This document shows positions 54,455 to 63,435 of a stretch of DNA of 64,000 nt, piece after piece. Position 1 is the stretch's first letter; the number at the start of each line of letters is the position of its first letter. Under the pieces are notes generated by a model that was not told the origin of the DNA, ran no database searches, and was given only the letters and a program-made list of their open reading frames with translations. Source of the stretch: Rhizobiales bacterium GAS188. GTDB taxonomy: Bacteria > Pseudomonadota > Alphaproteobacteria > Rhizobiales > Beijerinckiaceae. The stretch is taken from NCBI GenBank assembly GCA_900104855.1, contig FNSS01000001.1, positions 1,426,001-1,490,000 on the forward strand. The letters are read 5' to 3'. The position numbers and the translations under genes are program-made.

Positions 54455-55258
54455 TCATGCCTTCAAGAGCCACTCATGCTCGGCCGCATTATGGAAGCGC
54501 CAGGTGCGCTTCGGGCCGGCCATAACGTTCAGATAATAGAGATCATAGCCATGCGTCGCCGCGCAAGGGTGATAGCCCTTGGGGACGAGCGTCACGTCGC
54601 CGTCCTCGACCGCCATGGTCTCGTCGAGCGAGCGATCATCCGTGTAGACGCGCTGGAAGGCGAAGCCCTGGGCCGGTGCGAACCGATGGTAATAGGTCTC
54701 CTCGAGAAGTGATTCATGAGGCAGGTTGTCGACATCGTGCTTATGGGGCGGATAGGACGATGTATGGCCGCCCGGCGTGATCACCTCGACCACGAGAAGC
54801 GAATCGGCCTCGGCCGTCTCGGGCAGGATATTGGTGACGTAGCGGGTATTCGTGCCCTTGCCGCGGGTCTCCTGGCCGAGATCGGCAGGCGCGATCTTGC
54901 GCGGCTTGCGGGCCCCGGCCCTTCCCGGCGCCGAGCAGACCGCAAGTGTCAGTTCGCCCGCTGCTTTCACCCGCCAATGCGAGCCGGCCGGCACATAGGC
55001 GCAATGCGGCTTGCCGTCGAAGGGAGAGAGACGCTCGCCGAGCGTGCCGAAATCCTCAGCGCCCGCCTCGATGCGGGCCCGGCCAGTGACGAGGACGAGG
55101 CAGACCTCGCGATCCCCGCTGTCGGCCTCGACCTCCTGGCCATCGCCGAGCCGGTAGACGTCGAAGCCGACATAGGTCCAGCCGGCCGTCTGCGGCGTCA
55201 CATGGGTGATGCGGCCGCTTGCGTCCGGCGCCGACGGCTTCACCAGAAGCTTCGACAT
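54455..55258 (-). CDS. iolB: 5-deoxy-glucuronate isomerase
   Basis: The 267-residue cupin isomerises 5-deoxy-glucuronate to 2-deoxy-5-keto-gluconate in inositol breakdown. Cupin metal-binding motifs are VITPGGHTSSYPPHKHDVDNLPHESLLEETYYHRFAP and GDVTLVPKGYHPCAATHGYDLYYLNVMAGPKRTWRF. The family N-terminal part (GWTYVGFDVYRLGDGQ, REVCLVLVTGRARI) is also present. GAAGGAGAAG precedes the ATG at 55258. It is the last gene of the inositol operon, 13 bp after iolE. Confidence 0.96.
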   Translation of the reverse strand: MSKLLVKPSAPDASGRITHVTPQTAGWTYVGFDVYRLGDGQEVEADSGDREVCLVLVTGRARIEAGAEDFGTLGERLSPFDGKPHCAYVPAGSHWRVKAAGELTLAVCSAPGRAGARKPRKIAPADLGQETRGKGTNTRYVTNILPETAEADSLLVVEVITPGGHTSSYPPHKHDVDNLPHESLLEETYYHRFAPAQGFAFQRVYTDDRSLDETMAVEDGDVTLVPKGYHPCAATHGYDLYYLNVMAGPKRTWRFHNAAEHEWLLKA

Positions 55259-55271
55259 GTGATCTTCTCCT

Positions 55272-56153
55272 TCAGCCAAGGCCCGCTTCTTTCAGGAAAC
55301 GCCTGACGTTGTCGCAGCCCATCTTGGCATAGGTCGCGGGATCGGCCTTCTCGGGGTCCTGCTCGGCCTCGACCACCACCCACCCCGAATAACCTTTGAG
55401 CTCGCGGAAGGCCGAGACGAAATCGATCATGCCGTCGCCCGGCACCGTATAGACGCCCTCGACCACAGATTTCAGGAAGGACCAGTTCTCGGCGTCGGCC
55501 CGCGCCATCACGTCGCGGCGCACATCCTTGGTGTGCACATGCGCGATCCGGTCGCGATAGCGCCTCGCGAGCGCAGCCGGATCGGCGCCGCCCCAGGTCG
55601 CATGCCCGGTGTCGAGGAGGAGCTTCACTGCATTGCCGGTCTCGGCCATCAGCCGGTCGATCTCGGCGCCGGTCTGCACCACCGTGCCCATATGGTGATG
55701 ATAGACGAGAGTGAGGCCGAGGCGATCGAGCTTCTCGGCGAAGGCGGTGAGACCTGTGGCGAAGCGCCGCCATTCGGCATCGCTCATCACCGGGCGCTCG
55801 GCCAGGGCCTTCGTCTTGTCGCCATGCACGGTGCGGGTGCATTCGGCGGCGATCAGCACCGTGCAGCCCATCGCCTTGAGGAGGCCGGCATGGGCTTGCG
55901 CTGAGGCGAATTCGGCGTCCGCATCGCGCTCGATCAGGAAGGTGGAATACCAGCCGGAGACGAGGGCAAGCCCATGCGCATCGAGGATGGGCTTCAGCTT
56001 TGCGGCGTCACGCGGGAATTTATTGCCGAGTTCCATGCCCACGAAGCCCGCTTGCTTGGCCTCGGTCAGGCATTGCTCCAGCGGGATATGGCCACCGAGC
56101 TCGACCATGTCGTCATTCGACCAGCCGATCGGGTTCGCGCCGATACGGATCAT
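55272..56153 (-). CDS. iolE: Myo-inosose-2 dehydratase
   Basis: The 293-residue TIM-barrel enzyme dehydrates scyllo-inosose to the trihydroxycyclohexane dione. It begins MIRIGANPIGWSNDDMVELGGHIPLEQCLTEAKQAGFVGMELGNKFP, diagnostic of IolE. Metal-binding segments are LTLVYHHHMGTVVQT, LLLDTGHATWGGADP and RIAHVHTKDVR. The start at 56153 has GAGGAG upstream. It lies between iolD and iolB. Confidence 0.97.
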   Translation of the reverse strand: MIRIGANPIGWSNDDMVELGGHIPLEQCLTEAKQAGFVGMELGNKFPRDAAKLKPILDAHGLALVSGWYSTFLIERDADAEFASAQAHAGLLKAMGCTVLIAAECTRTVHGDKTKALAERPVMSDAEWRRFATGLTAFAEKLDRLGLTLVYHHHMGTVVQTGAEIDRLMAETGNAVKLLLDTGHATWGGADPAALARRYRDRIAHVHTKDVRRDVMARADAENWSFLKSVVEGVYTVPGDGMIDFVSAFRELKGYSGWVVVEAEQDPEKADPATYAKMGCDNVRRFLKEAGLG

Positions 56154-56207
56154 TCTGTTTCTCCTCGATATTGACTTAGCAAGAGCAGGCCTACGCGGCA
56201 CGCCCGT

Positions 56208-58058
56208 TCAATCGCCGACCCTTTGCTGCGCCAGGGCCTTCACATAGGATTTGCGCGCAGCATCAACTTCGCGCCGCAGCGATACTTCCGGCACTGCCAC
56301 GTCCCACCAGGCGCCGCCTTCCTGAGTGGTGATCAAGGGGTCTGTGTCGATGACCACGACGCTGGTGCGCGAATGCGTCTTGCTTTCGGCCAGCGCCTGC
56401 TCGAGCTCGGCGATCGACGAGACCTTCACCGCGATGGCGCCGAGGCTTTCGGCATGGGCGCGGAAATCGATGTCCGGCAAGGTCTCGTGCTGCGTATCGC
56501 CGAGGAGATTGTTGAAGTTCGCGCCGCCGGTCGCCATCTGCAAACGGTTGATGCAGCCAAAACCGCGATTGTCGAGCACGACGAGGGTGAGCTTCTTGCC
56601 CAGCATCACCGAGGTGGCGATCTCCGAATTCATCATGAGATAGGAGCCGTCGCCGACCATGACGAGCACCTCCTCGTCGGGCTTGGCGAGCTTGACGCCG
56701 AGCCCGCCCGCGATCTCATAGCCCATGCAGGAATAGCCATATTCCATATGGTAGCTGCCGGGCGCGCCGGCCTTCCATAATTTGTGCAGCTCGCCCGGCA
56801 GGCCACCGGCCGCACAGACGAGGGTGACGGCGGGCCCGAAGGCGCGCTGCGCCGCCCCGATGACTTGCGCGTCGGATGGCAGGCGGTTGCCGCGCGGCGC
56901 CGCGAGCACCTTGGCGGCAGCCCGCGTCCATGCGGCCTTATGAGCGCCCGCAGCCTTGGTCCAGGCGCGCGGCGCCGTATGTCGGCCAAGGCCGGCGCTC
57001 AACGCCTCAAGGCCCGCCCGCGCATCGGCGACGAGCGGCACGGCGCCATGCTTGAAGGCATCGAAGCTCGCGACATTGAGCTGGACGATGCGCCGCTTCG
57101 GGTTCTTGAACAGCGCCCAGGATCCGGTGGTGAAATCCTGCAGCCTGGTGCCGACGGCGAGGATCAGGTCGGCCTCGGCTGCGAGCGCATTCGAGGCCGA
57201 AGTGCCGGTGACGCCGATCGAGCCCATGTTGAGCGGATGATCGTCGGGCAGGGCCGACTTGCCGGCCTGCGTCTCGGCGACCGGGATGCCATGGCGCGAA
57301 GCGAAGCTCGCCAACGCCTCCGAGGCTTGCGAATAGAGCACGCCGCCGCCCGCGATGATCAGGGGCTTCTTCGCCTCGCGCAGCAGGCTGAGCGCCTCGG
57401 CGAGCTCCTCGGCGTCGGGCGCGGGACGCCGCAAGTTCCAGACACGCCTGGCGAACAGGTTCTCCGGATAGTCATAGGCCTCGGCCTGCACATCCTGGCA
57501 GAGCGCCAAGGTCACCGGCCCGCATTCGGCCGGATCGGTCAGGACGGCCATCATGCGCTGCACCGCCGCGATCAGCTGCTCAGGACGCGTCAGCCGGTCG
57601 AAATAGCGCGAGACCGGCCGCAGGCAGTCATTGGCCGAGAGCAGCCCGTCGGCGAAATCCTCGACCTGCTGCAGCACCGGATCCGGGCGCCGGTTGGCGA
57701 AGACGTCGCCGGGCAACAGCAAGAGCGGCAGCCGGTTGACATGGGCGACCGCGGCCGCCGTGACGAGGTTCGTGGCGCCGGGGCCGATCGAGGTGGTGCA
57801 GGCCATCATGCGGCGGCGGAAGCTCGCTTTGGCAAAAGCGATCGCCGCATGCGCCATGGCCTGCTCGTTATGGGCCCGCAAGGTCGGCAGCTCACGGCGC
57901 AGCTGGTAGAGCGCCTCGCCCATGCCGGCGACGTTGCCATGACCGAAGATCGCCCAGACACCCGCAAAGATCGGCGTCTCGATCCCGTCGATGATGGTCT
58001 TCTGGGCGGTAAGGAAGCGCGTCAGCGCCTGCGCCATTGTGAGCCGAACGGTCTTCAT
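56208..58058 (-). CDS. iolD: 3D-(3,5/4)-trihydroxycyclohexane-1,2-dione acylhydrolase
   Basis: The 616-residue thiamine-diphosphate enzyme hydrolytically opens the cyclohexanedione ring. The N-terminal pyrimidine domain has the activating Glu in LRAHNEQAMAHAAIAFAKASF. The central domain and the pyrophosphate-binding motif VMVGDGSYLMMNSEIATSVMLGKKLTLVVLDNRGFGCINRLQ follow. MEYGYSCMGYEIAGGLGVKLA is also typical of IolD. It lies 54 bp before iolE and 68 bp after iolC. Confidence 0.97.
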   Translation of the reverse strand: MKTVRLTMAQALTRFLTAQKTIIDGIETPIFAGVWAIFGHGNVAGMGEALYQLRRELPTLRAHNEQAMAHAAIAFAKASFRRRMMACTTSIGPGATNLVTAAAVAHVNRLPLLLLPGDVFANRRPDPVLQQVEDFADGLLSANDCLRPVSRYFDRLTRPEQLIAAVQRMMAVLTDPAECGPVTLALCQDVQAEAYDYPENLFARRVWNLRRPAPDAEELAEALSLLREAKKPLIIAGGGVLYSQASEALASFASRHGIPVAETQAGKSALPDDHPLNMGSIGVTGTSASNALAAEADLILAVGTRLQDFTTGSWALFKNPKRRIVQLNVASFDAFKHGAVPLVADARAGLEALSAGLGRHTAPRAWTKAAGAHKAAWTRAAAKVLAAPRGNRLPSDAQVIGAAQRAFGPAVTLVCAAGGLPGELHKLWKAGAPGSYHMEYGYSCMGYEIAGGLGVKLAKPDEEVLVMVGDGSYLMMNSEIATSVMLGKKLTLVVLDNRGFGCINRLQMATGGANFNNLLGDTQHETLPDIDFRAHAESLGAIAVKVSSIAELEQALAESKTHSRTSVVVIDTDPLITTQEGGAWWDVAVPEVSLRREVDAARKSYVKALAQQRVGD

Positions 58059-58126
58059 CGTTGTGTCCTCATCAGAGTCGCATCATCTTGTTCCGAAAAG
58101 CGGAAGCCCACTTTTCGGGATGATGC

Positions 58127-60079
58127 TCAGGCAGCTTTGTGCAGGCTTGCGGCGCGGCGCCAAGCGTCGACCAGCGAACCGAAGCGCCGTGCCATATCGG
58201 CGATCGCGGCCTCATCGTCCATGCGACCCGCGAACCAATGCTCCGCGGCCTCGGCGAAAATGGTGCGGCCGACCGCGAAGCCCTTGACCAGCGGGCTCGA
58301 TGCCGCCGCGTGAAACGCCTGCTCGAGTTCGTCATGCGTGGCGCCGAGCCCCAGCATGACGACGCCGCGGCAATAAGGATCATTGGCCGAGACCACGCGC
58401 TCGATCGCTGCCCAGGCGGCGCTCGCCTGCGGCTCGAGCTTCCACCAATCGGGCTTGATGCCGAGCTCGTAGAGCCGCGCCAGCACGGCGGCGACGCTCT
58501 CATCGCCGAGCGTGCCGTGCTGGCCTGCGATGATCTCGATCAGCAATTCGCGCCCGACGCTGCGTGCCGCGTCGTGCAGGCGCAGCAGCTCGCGCTCCTG
58601 GCGCGCCTTGAGATCAGCCTCGTCATCAGGATGGTAGAAGCACAGGCATTTGACGGTGTGATGCACCGGCCATTCGACAAGATGGCTGCCGAGATCGGGG
58701 AGCCCGTCGAAATCGAGCGGACGAGAGCCGGGCATCTCGACTGGGCGGCCGACCCAGAAAGGATGTCGTGCCGCCTCATACAGAGCTTTCGTGCCATAGG
58801 TCGAATCGAGGAGCAGGCCGAAGCCCTCGCGACCCAAATCCTTGCCCCTTTCGGCAACACGAGAGGCAGCCTCGACGGCGAGCAGCTTGAACTCGGCGAT
58901 GCGCTCGCGCGACGCATCACTGCGATCGGCGAGCTCCTCGAATTGCGAACGGTGATCGATCGCGAGCGCCATCAAGGTCGGCGATTGCGCTCTCCGAGTC
59001 GTCGCCCAATGCACATGATTGAGGGCCGCATCCTTGCGCAATGCCCGGTGCCTCGAACCCTGCGTCAGGAAGAATTGCAGCTCCTCCCAGGTCGGAATTT
59101 CCGGCGAGCATAGGAGGCGCGACACAGCGAAGGCGCCGCAGGCATTGGCGAAGGTCGCGGCCGTCTCGTAGCTCTCGCCCCTCAGCCAGCCGCGCAGGAA
59201 GCCGGACATGAAGGCATCGCCCGCGCCCAGCACGTTGTAGACCTCGATCGGGAAGCCTTTTCCGACGATGCCGTCATCGATCCTGGCCGGGATCGCCTCC
59301 GGAAACACCACGCAGCCCATCGGCCCGCGCTTCAGCACGATGACGCCCTTGGTGAGCGAGCGGATGGCCTTGAGGGCCGCGAGCGTATCCTCTTCGCCGG
59401 CCGCGATATGGATCTCCTCCTCGGTGCCCACGATGAGATCGCATCGCGGCAGGATGGCGCGCAGATGCGCCGAGACCGCCTCCGAGCGCACATAGCGCTC
59501 ATCGCCCGCCGCATGGCCGGCGAGCCCCCAGAGATTGGGGCGGTAATCGATGTCGAAAACGATCCTGCCCCCATGCTCGCGCATGAGGCGCATGGCCTTG
59601 CGCTGCGCCGCGTCGGTGTTGGGCTTGGCGAAATGCGTGCCGGTGACCACGACGGCGCGAGCGGAGGCGATGAAGGCTTCATCGATATCCGCCTCGTCGA
59701 GTGCCATGTCGGCGCAGTTGTCGCGATAGAACAGAAGCGGGAAGCTCGCATCATTCTCGACCGACAGGATCGCGAGCGCCGTGAGCCTCGCGGGGTCGAC
59801 GCGGATGCCGTCGAGGGCCACGCCCTCGCGCCGCATCTGCTCGCGCACGAAGCGGCCGAGCTGCTCGTCGCCGACCCGGGTGATCAGGCCGGATCTGAGC
59901 CCGAGCCGCGCCGTGCCGATGGCGATATTGGCCGGACAGCCGCCGACCGATTTGGCGAAGGAGGCGATATCCTCGAGCCGCGAGCCGATCTGCTGTCCAT
60001 AAAGATCGACCGAGCAACGCCCGATGGTGATCACGTCGAGCGGCTGCGGGGGCGAGGCTCCTTGCGACTCCTCAGCCAC
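58127..60079 (-). CDS. iolC: Bifunctional 5-dehydro-2-deoxygluconokinase / DUF2090 protein
   Basis: The 650-residue protein fuses a PfkB-family kinase to a second domain. The kinase (residues about 12-325) has GGCPANIAIGTARLGLRSGLITRVGDE and the PfkB signature NVLGAGDAFMSGFLRG; it phosphorylates 2-deoxy-5-keto-gluconate. The C-terminal DUF2090 domain (about residues 345-640) resembles an aldolase-like TIM barrel: ALAIDHRSQFEELADR, FGLLLDSTYGTKALYEA, KCLCFYHPDDEADLK, ELLIEIIAG, RGVVMLGLGA. This fusion is common in proteobacteria and may supply the IolJ-type cleavage step; that role is inference. Confidence 0.95.
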   Translation of the reverse strand: MAEESQGASPPQPLDVITIGRCSVDLYGQQIGSRLEDIASFAKSVGGCPANIAIGTARLGLRSGLITRVGDEQLGRFVREQMRREGVALDGIRVDPARLTALAILSVENDASFPLLFYRDNCADMALDEADIDEAFIASARAVVVTGTHFAKPNTDAAQRKAMRLMREHGGRIVFDIDYRPNLWGLAGHAAGDERYVRSEAVSAHLRAILPRCDLIVGTEEEIHIAAGEEDTLAALKAIRSLTKGVIVLKRGPMGCVVFPEAIPARIDDGIVGKGFPIEVYNVLGAGDAFMSGFLRGWLRGESYETAATFANACGAFAVSRLLCSPEIPTWEELQFFLTQGSRHRALRKDAALNHVHWATTRRAQSPTLMALAIDHRSQFEELADRSDASRERIAEFKLLAVEAASRVAERGKDLGREGFGLLLDSTYGTKALYEAARHPFWVGRPVEMPGSRPLDFDGLPDLGSHLVEWPVHHTVKCLCFYHPDDEADLKARQERELLRLHDAARSVGRELLIEIIAGQHGTLGDESVAAVLARLYELGIKPDWWKLEPQASAAWAAIERVVSANDPYCRGVVMLGLGATHDELEQAFHAAASSPLVKGFAVGRTIFAEAAEHWFAGRMDDEAAIADMARRFGSLVDAWRRAASLHKAA

Positions 60080-60178
60080 GGCCCGTCCCTAACATCTTCC
60101 TCACCGGCAAAAACGTCACTGGCAATAGCTTCCCCTTTCATTTCCGGCGGCCATGACGGCTGGCCGCGAGTCGATATT

Positions 60179-61027
60179 CTATACCGTGCCGCCCAATTCC
60201 TCCGACAGCTCCTGCAGCTCCTTGTCGCCGGCCATCAGCGTCTGGAGTGCGTCGAGCCTGATCTCGGATTTGGCGAAGGTGCCGAGCGTCTTGCCGCGGT
60301 TGAGCACCGTGAACCGATCCCCGACCGCATAGGCGTGGCGGACATTGTGCGTGATCAGGATCACGCCCAATCCCTTCTGGCGCAGCTGGCGGACGAATTT
60401 CAACACCATCGAGGTCTGGGCGACGCCGAGCGCCGAGGTCGGCTCGTCGAGGATGAGCAACTTGGCGCCGAAATGCACGGCGCGCGCGATCGCCACACAT
60501 TGCCGCTCGCCACCCGAAAGCGTGCCGACCGCCTGCTGCGGGTCGCGCACGTCGATCCCGATGCGCCGCATTTCATCACGCGCCACCCGGTCGGCATGAG
60601 CCATGTCCATGAAGGAGAATGGCCCGAGCTTTCGCTTGACCGGCTCGCGGCCCATGAAGAAATTGCGCGTGATCGACAGGAGCGGGATCATCGCGAGGTC
60701 CTGATAGACCGTGGCGATGCCGAGATCGAGCGCGTCGCGCGGACTCGAGAAGGCGACGGGCGTGCCTTCGACGAAAAACGCGCCGCTGCTCGGCCGATAT
60801 ACGCCCGACAGCGTCTTGATCAGGGTCGACTTGCCGGCGCCATTGTCGCCGAGCAGGCAATGCACCTCGCCCGCATTGACGGTGAGCGACACGCCGGCGA
60901 GCGCCACGACCGGCCCAAAATGCTTCACGACGCTGCGCACGTCGATGAGCGGCACCGAGTCCTTGGACGGAAGTTTCGAGACGCTTGCGAGACCGATCTC
61001 GGGTTGTGTCAGCTCAGCCTGTGTCAT
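60179..61027 (-). CDS. Inositol-type ABC transporter ATPase
   Basis: The 282-residue protein is a single-domain CUT2 ATPase of the FrcA/IatA type. It has Walker [18 protein letters not shown], signature [17 protein letters not shown], Walker [12 protein letters not shown] and [15 protein letters not shown]. It is half the size of the two-domain RbsA-like protein elsewhere in this window. It lies 25 bp behind the permease gene and 99 bp ahead of iolC, so uptake and breakdown are in one unit. Myo-inositol as substrate is inferred from the iol genes. Confidence 0.93.
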   Translation of the reverse strand: MTQAELTQPEIGLASVSKLPSKDSVPLIDVRSVVKHFGPVVALAGVSLTVNAGEVHCLLGDNGAGKSTLIKTLSGVYRPSSGAFFVEGTPVAFSSPRDALDLGIATVYQDLAMIPLLSITRNFFMGREPVKRKLGPFSFMDMAHADRVARDEMRRIGIDVRDPQQAVGTLSGGERQCVAIARAVHFGAKLLILDEPTSALGVAQTSMVLKFVRQLRQKGLGVILITHNVRHAYAVGDRFTVLNRGKTLGTFAKSEIRLDALQTLMAGDKELQELSEELGGTV

Positions 61028-61052
61028 GGGTCCGGCTCTGTTCGAAGAGTTC

Positions 61053-62189
61053 TCAGCGGCCGCTCACGACCCGGCGCCGGATCAGGTTGTTGAACAGTAC
61101 GGCGGTCAGCAACATACCGCCGAGGAAGACGCGAAACCAGTCGTTCGGGGCGCCGGTAAACAGGATGCCCATCTGGACCACGCCGAAGATGAGCGCCCCG
61201 AGGCAGGCGCCGATCACCGAGCCATAGCCGCCGGTCAATAGGCAGCCGCCGATGACGGCCGCGATGATCGCCTCGAATTCCTTCAGGAGGCCGCGATCGG
61301 AAGCGGCCGAGCCGAATTCGAACACCTGGCACGCGGCAAAGACGGTCGCGCAGAAGGCCGTGAGCATGAACAGGGCGATCTTGACCTTGCCGACCGGCAC
61401 CCCGACATTGCGCGCCGCATTCGCATCGCCGCCCGAAGCAAAGATCCAATTGCCTGCCTTGGTCTTGGCAAGCACGATATGGCCGATGAGCGCGAGCGTC
61501 AGCGCCCAGACGATGACCATGGGCACGCCCTTGACGCTCGGATCGCCGTTCGGAAGGTGATCGATGATGCCGTTGTCGGCAAGCCAGGTGAAGAGCGGAT
61601 CGCCGATGGTGCCCGAGAACAGGAATGCGACGAAGCTGCCCTGCGCCGCCTCCTTCACGCCGGTCACGATCGTGCGGTTGGTGAGCAGGATCGAGAGCGC
61701 GAGGGTCAGGCCGCGCAAGATATAGAGCGAGGCGAGCGTCACGATGAAGGACGGCAAGCTGGTCCGGACCACGATGAGCCCATTGACGAAGCCGATCGCG
61801 AGCGCGCCGGCGAAGGCGAAGATGACACTCCAGGTGATGGGCCAGTGGAAGACGATCGTCGGCAGCGCGATCATCATTCCGGCAAAGCCGATCATCGAGC
61901 CGACCGACAGGTCGAACTCGCCGCCGACCATGAGGAGGGCGGCGCCGACCGCGATGATCATCAGATAGCCGGAAACGGTCGACCAATTGAGGATTCCGTC
62001 GGCCGCGAACATGCCGGTACCGCGCGCGGTGATCGCAAAGAACGCAAAGACCAGCACGGCGCCCGCAAATGCCCCGAGCTCCGGCCGCGCCAGCAGCCGG
62101 CGAAGGCCGGACTGCTGTTTCAACCGTTCATCAGGCGCCGCGCCGGTGATGGTCGCGGCGGTATCGGCGCCCGGGCTGTCAGCCATCAT
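61053..62189 (-). CDS. Inositol-type ABC transporter permease
   Basis: The 378-residue BPD_transp_2 permease has a charged N-terminal tail of about 35 residues, then nine to ten helices. Conserved segments are [28 protein letters not shown] and [38 protein letters not shown]. The sequence resembles IatP/FrcC permeases of inositol and fructose-type systems in rhizobia. It lies between the binding-protein and ATPase genes. Confidence 0.93.
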   Translation of the reverse strand: MMADSPGADTAATITGAAPDERLKQQSGLRRLLARPELGAFAGAVLVFAFFAITARGTGMFAADGILNWSTVSGYLMIIAVGAALLMVGGEFDLSVGSMIGFAGMMIALPTIVFHWPITWSVIFAFAGALAIGFVNGLIVVRTSLPSFIVTLASLYILRGLTLALSILLTNRTIVTGVKEAAQGSFVAFLFSGTIGDPLFTWLADNGIIDHLPNGDPSVKGVPMVIVWALTLALIGHIVLAKTKAGNWIFASGGDANAARNVGVPVGKVKIALFMLTAFCATVFAACQVFEFGSAASDRGLLKEFEAIIAAVIGGCLLTGGYGSVIGACLGALIFGVVQMGILFTGAPNDWFRVFLGGMLLTAVLFNNLIRRRVVSGR

Positions 62190-62235
62190 CTCGGCTCCCG
62201 GCGAAGCGGTTGCGCGGCGTTCGAGGGGACACCTC

Positions 62236-63192
62236 CTAGCGGTATTCGCCCGCGAGCTTCTCGACGAGCCCGATATTCTTCTTGGTCACGAAGCCCGGGC
62301 CGGTATTGAGGTTGTTTGCCGGGATGACGCCGTAGCGCGCATATTCGGTCAGGAACACCACCGGCAGGTAACCCTGCAGATAGGGCTGCTGATCGATGGC
62401 CGCCTCCATCGTGCCGTCCTTGATGGCCTTCGCGATGTCGCCGTCGAGGTCGAAGCTGATGAAGCTCTTGAACTTGCCGGCGCTCCCCATGTCGCGCAGC
62501 AGCTTGATCGTCGGGTCGGCGGAATTCGGACCGAGCGTCAGGATGCCGTTGGTGTCGGGATGGGCCGCGAGGAAGGCCTTGGCCTTGTTGTAGACCTCGG
62601 TCGGGTCGATGCCCGAATCCAGCATCTGATCGCCGAGCTTGACGCCGAGCCCATCGGCATAACCCTGGCAACGCTCGACCGAAACCGTATTGGTGATGAA
62701 GTGGTTGACGCAGAGGAATTTGGTGACGCCTGCTGCCTTGGCGCGTTCGCCGGCGCCCTTGCCGGCATCATATTCAGGCTGACCGATGTGAAGCAGCGCG
62801 CCAAGCTTCCTTGATTGCTCGGCCGTTCCCGAATTGACGGTGATGACGGGAATCCCCTTGGCGATCGCGCCCTTGATGGCCGGCTCCAGCACGTTGTAAT
62901 CGGCGATCGTGCTGATGATGCCTGTCGGGTTCGAGGCGGAAGCCTGCTCGATGATCCGCGCCATGTCGGCGATGTCGCCGGTCGACGGATTGCGATACTC
63001 GACCTTAACGCCGAGATCGTGCTCGGCATTCTTCAGCGCATTCTTGATGGTGTTCCACCACGAGTCGGAATCCGGCGCGTGGCTTACGAAGACAAATCTC
63101 TCGCCGGCGGCGTGGGCGAGCCCCCCGACGCTGACGAGCGGCATGGCGAAGGCCGCCGCAAGCAAAGCTCTGCGAATGATGCGTGCTGCCAT
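62236..63192 (-). CDS. Inositol-type periplasmic binding protein
   Basis: The 318-residue protein has a signal peptide (MAARIIRRALLAAAFAMPLV, cleavage after AHAA) and the Peripla_BP_4 fold: FVFVSHAPDSDSWWNTIKNALKNAEHDLGVKVEYRNPSTGDIADMARIIEQA, GIPVITVNSGTAEQSRKLGALLHIGQPEYDAG and FLCVNHFITNTVSVERCQGYADGLG. These fit IbpA/FrcB-like inositol or fructose binders. GGGAGGG precedes the ATG at 63192. It is the first gene of the long minus-strand inositol unit and is divergent from the RpiR-type regulator. Confidence 0.93.
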   Translation of the reverse strand: MAARIIRRALLAAAFAMPLVSVGGLAHAAGERFVFVSHAPDSDSWWNTIKNALKNAEHDLGVKVEYRNPSTGDIADMARIIEQASASNPTGIISTIADYNVLEPAIKGAIAKGIPVITVNSGTAEQSRKLGALLHIGQPEYDAGKGAGERAKAAGVTKFLCVNHFITNTVSVERCQGYADGLGVKLGDQMLDSGIDPTEVYNKAKAFLAAHPDTNGILTLGPNSADPTIKLLRDMGSAGKFKSFISFDLDGDIAKAIKDGTMEAAIDQQPYLQGYLPVVFLTEYARYGVIPANNLNTGPGFVTKKNIGLVEKLAGEYR

Positions 63193-63356
63193 TTTATTGT
63201 CCCTCCCTGTTGTGACGATCAACCGGCGTCGGCGAGCCCAAGATCGTCGTTTTTTTCGATGTGCGGCATTCCCGGCGACTGCCGATGGATGCCACTCGAT
63301 CCGCGCGAGAACTTCGCCACGGCCGGCCCGACTCCCATCGCAAGCTCGGATCACTT

Positions 63357-63402
63357 GAATGGAATGAATGAACCATCGATTGCTTGACTGGAATATTCAT
63401 TC
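63357..63402. promoter_or_regulatory. Putative RpiR/IolR operator region
   Basis: GAAT half-sites occur at 63357, 63362 and 63366, and GAATATTCATTC lies at 63391-63402. GAATGAA (63362-63368) and TTCATTC (63396-63402) are inverted arms. The cluster lies between the divergent inositol operon and its regulator, where an RpiR-type repressor would act on both. Confidence 0.55.
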
Positions 63403-63435
63403 TATCATTGTCCTTGTCAAGCGGCAGATCAGGGC

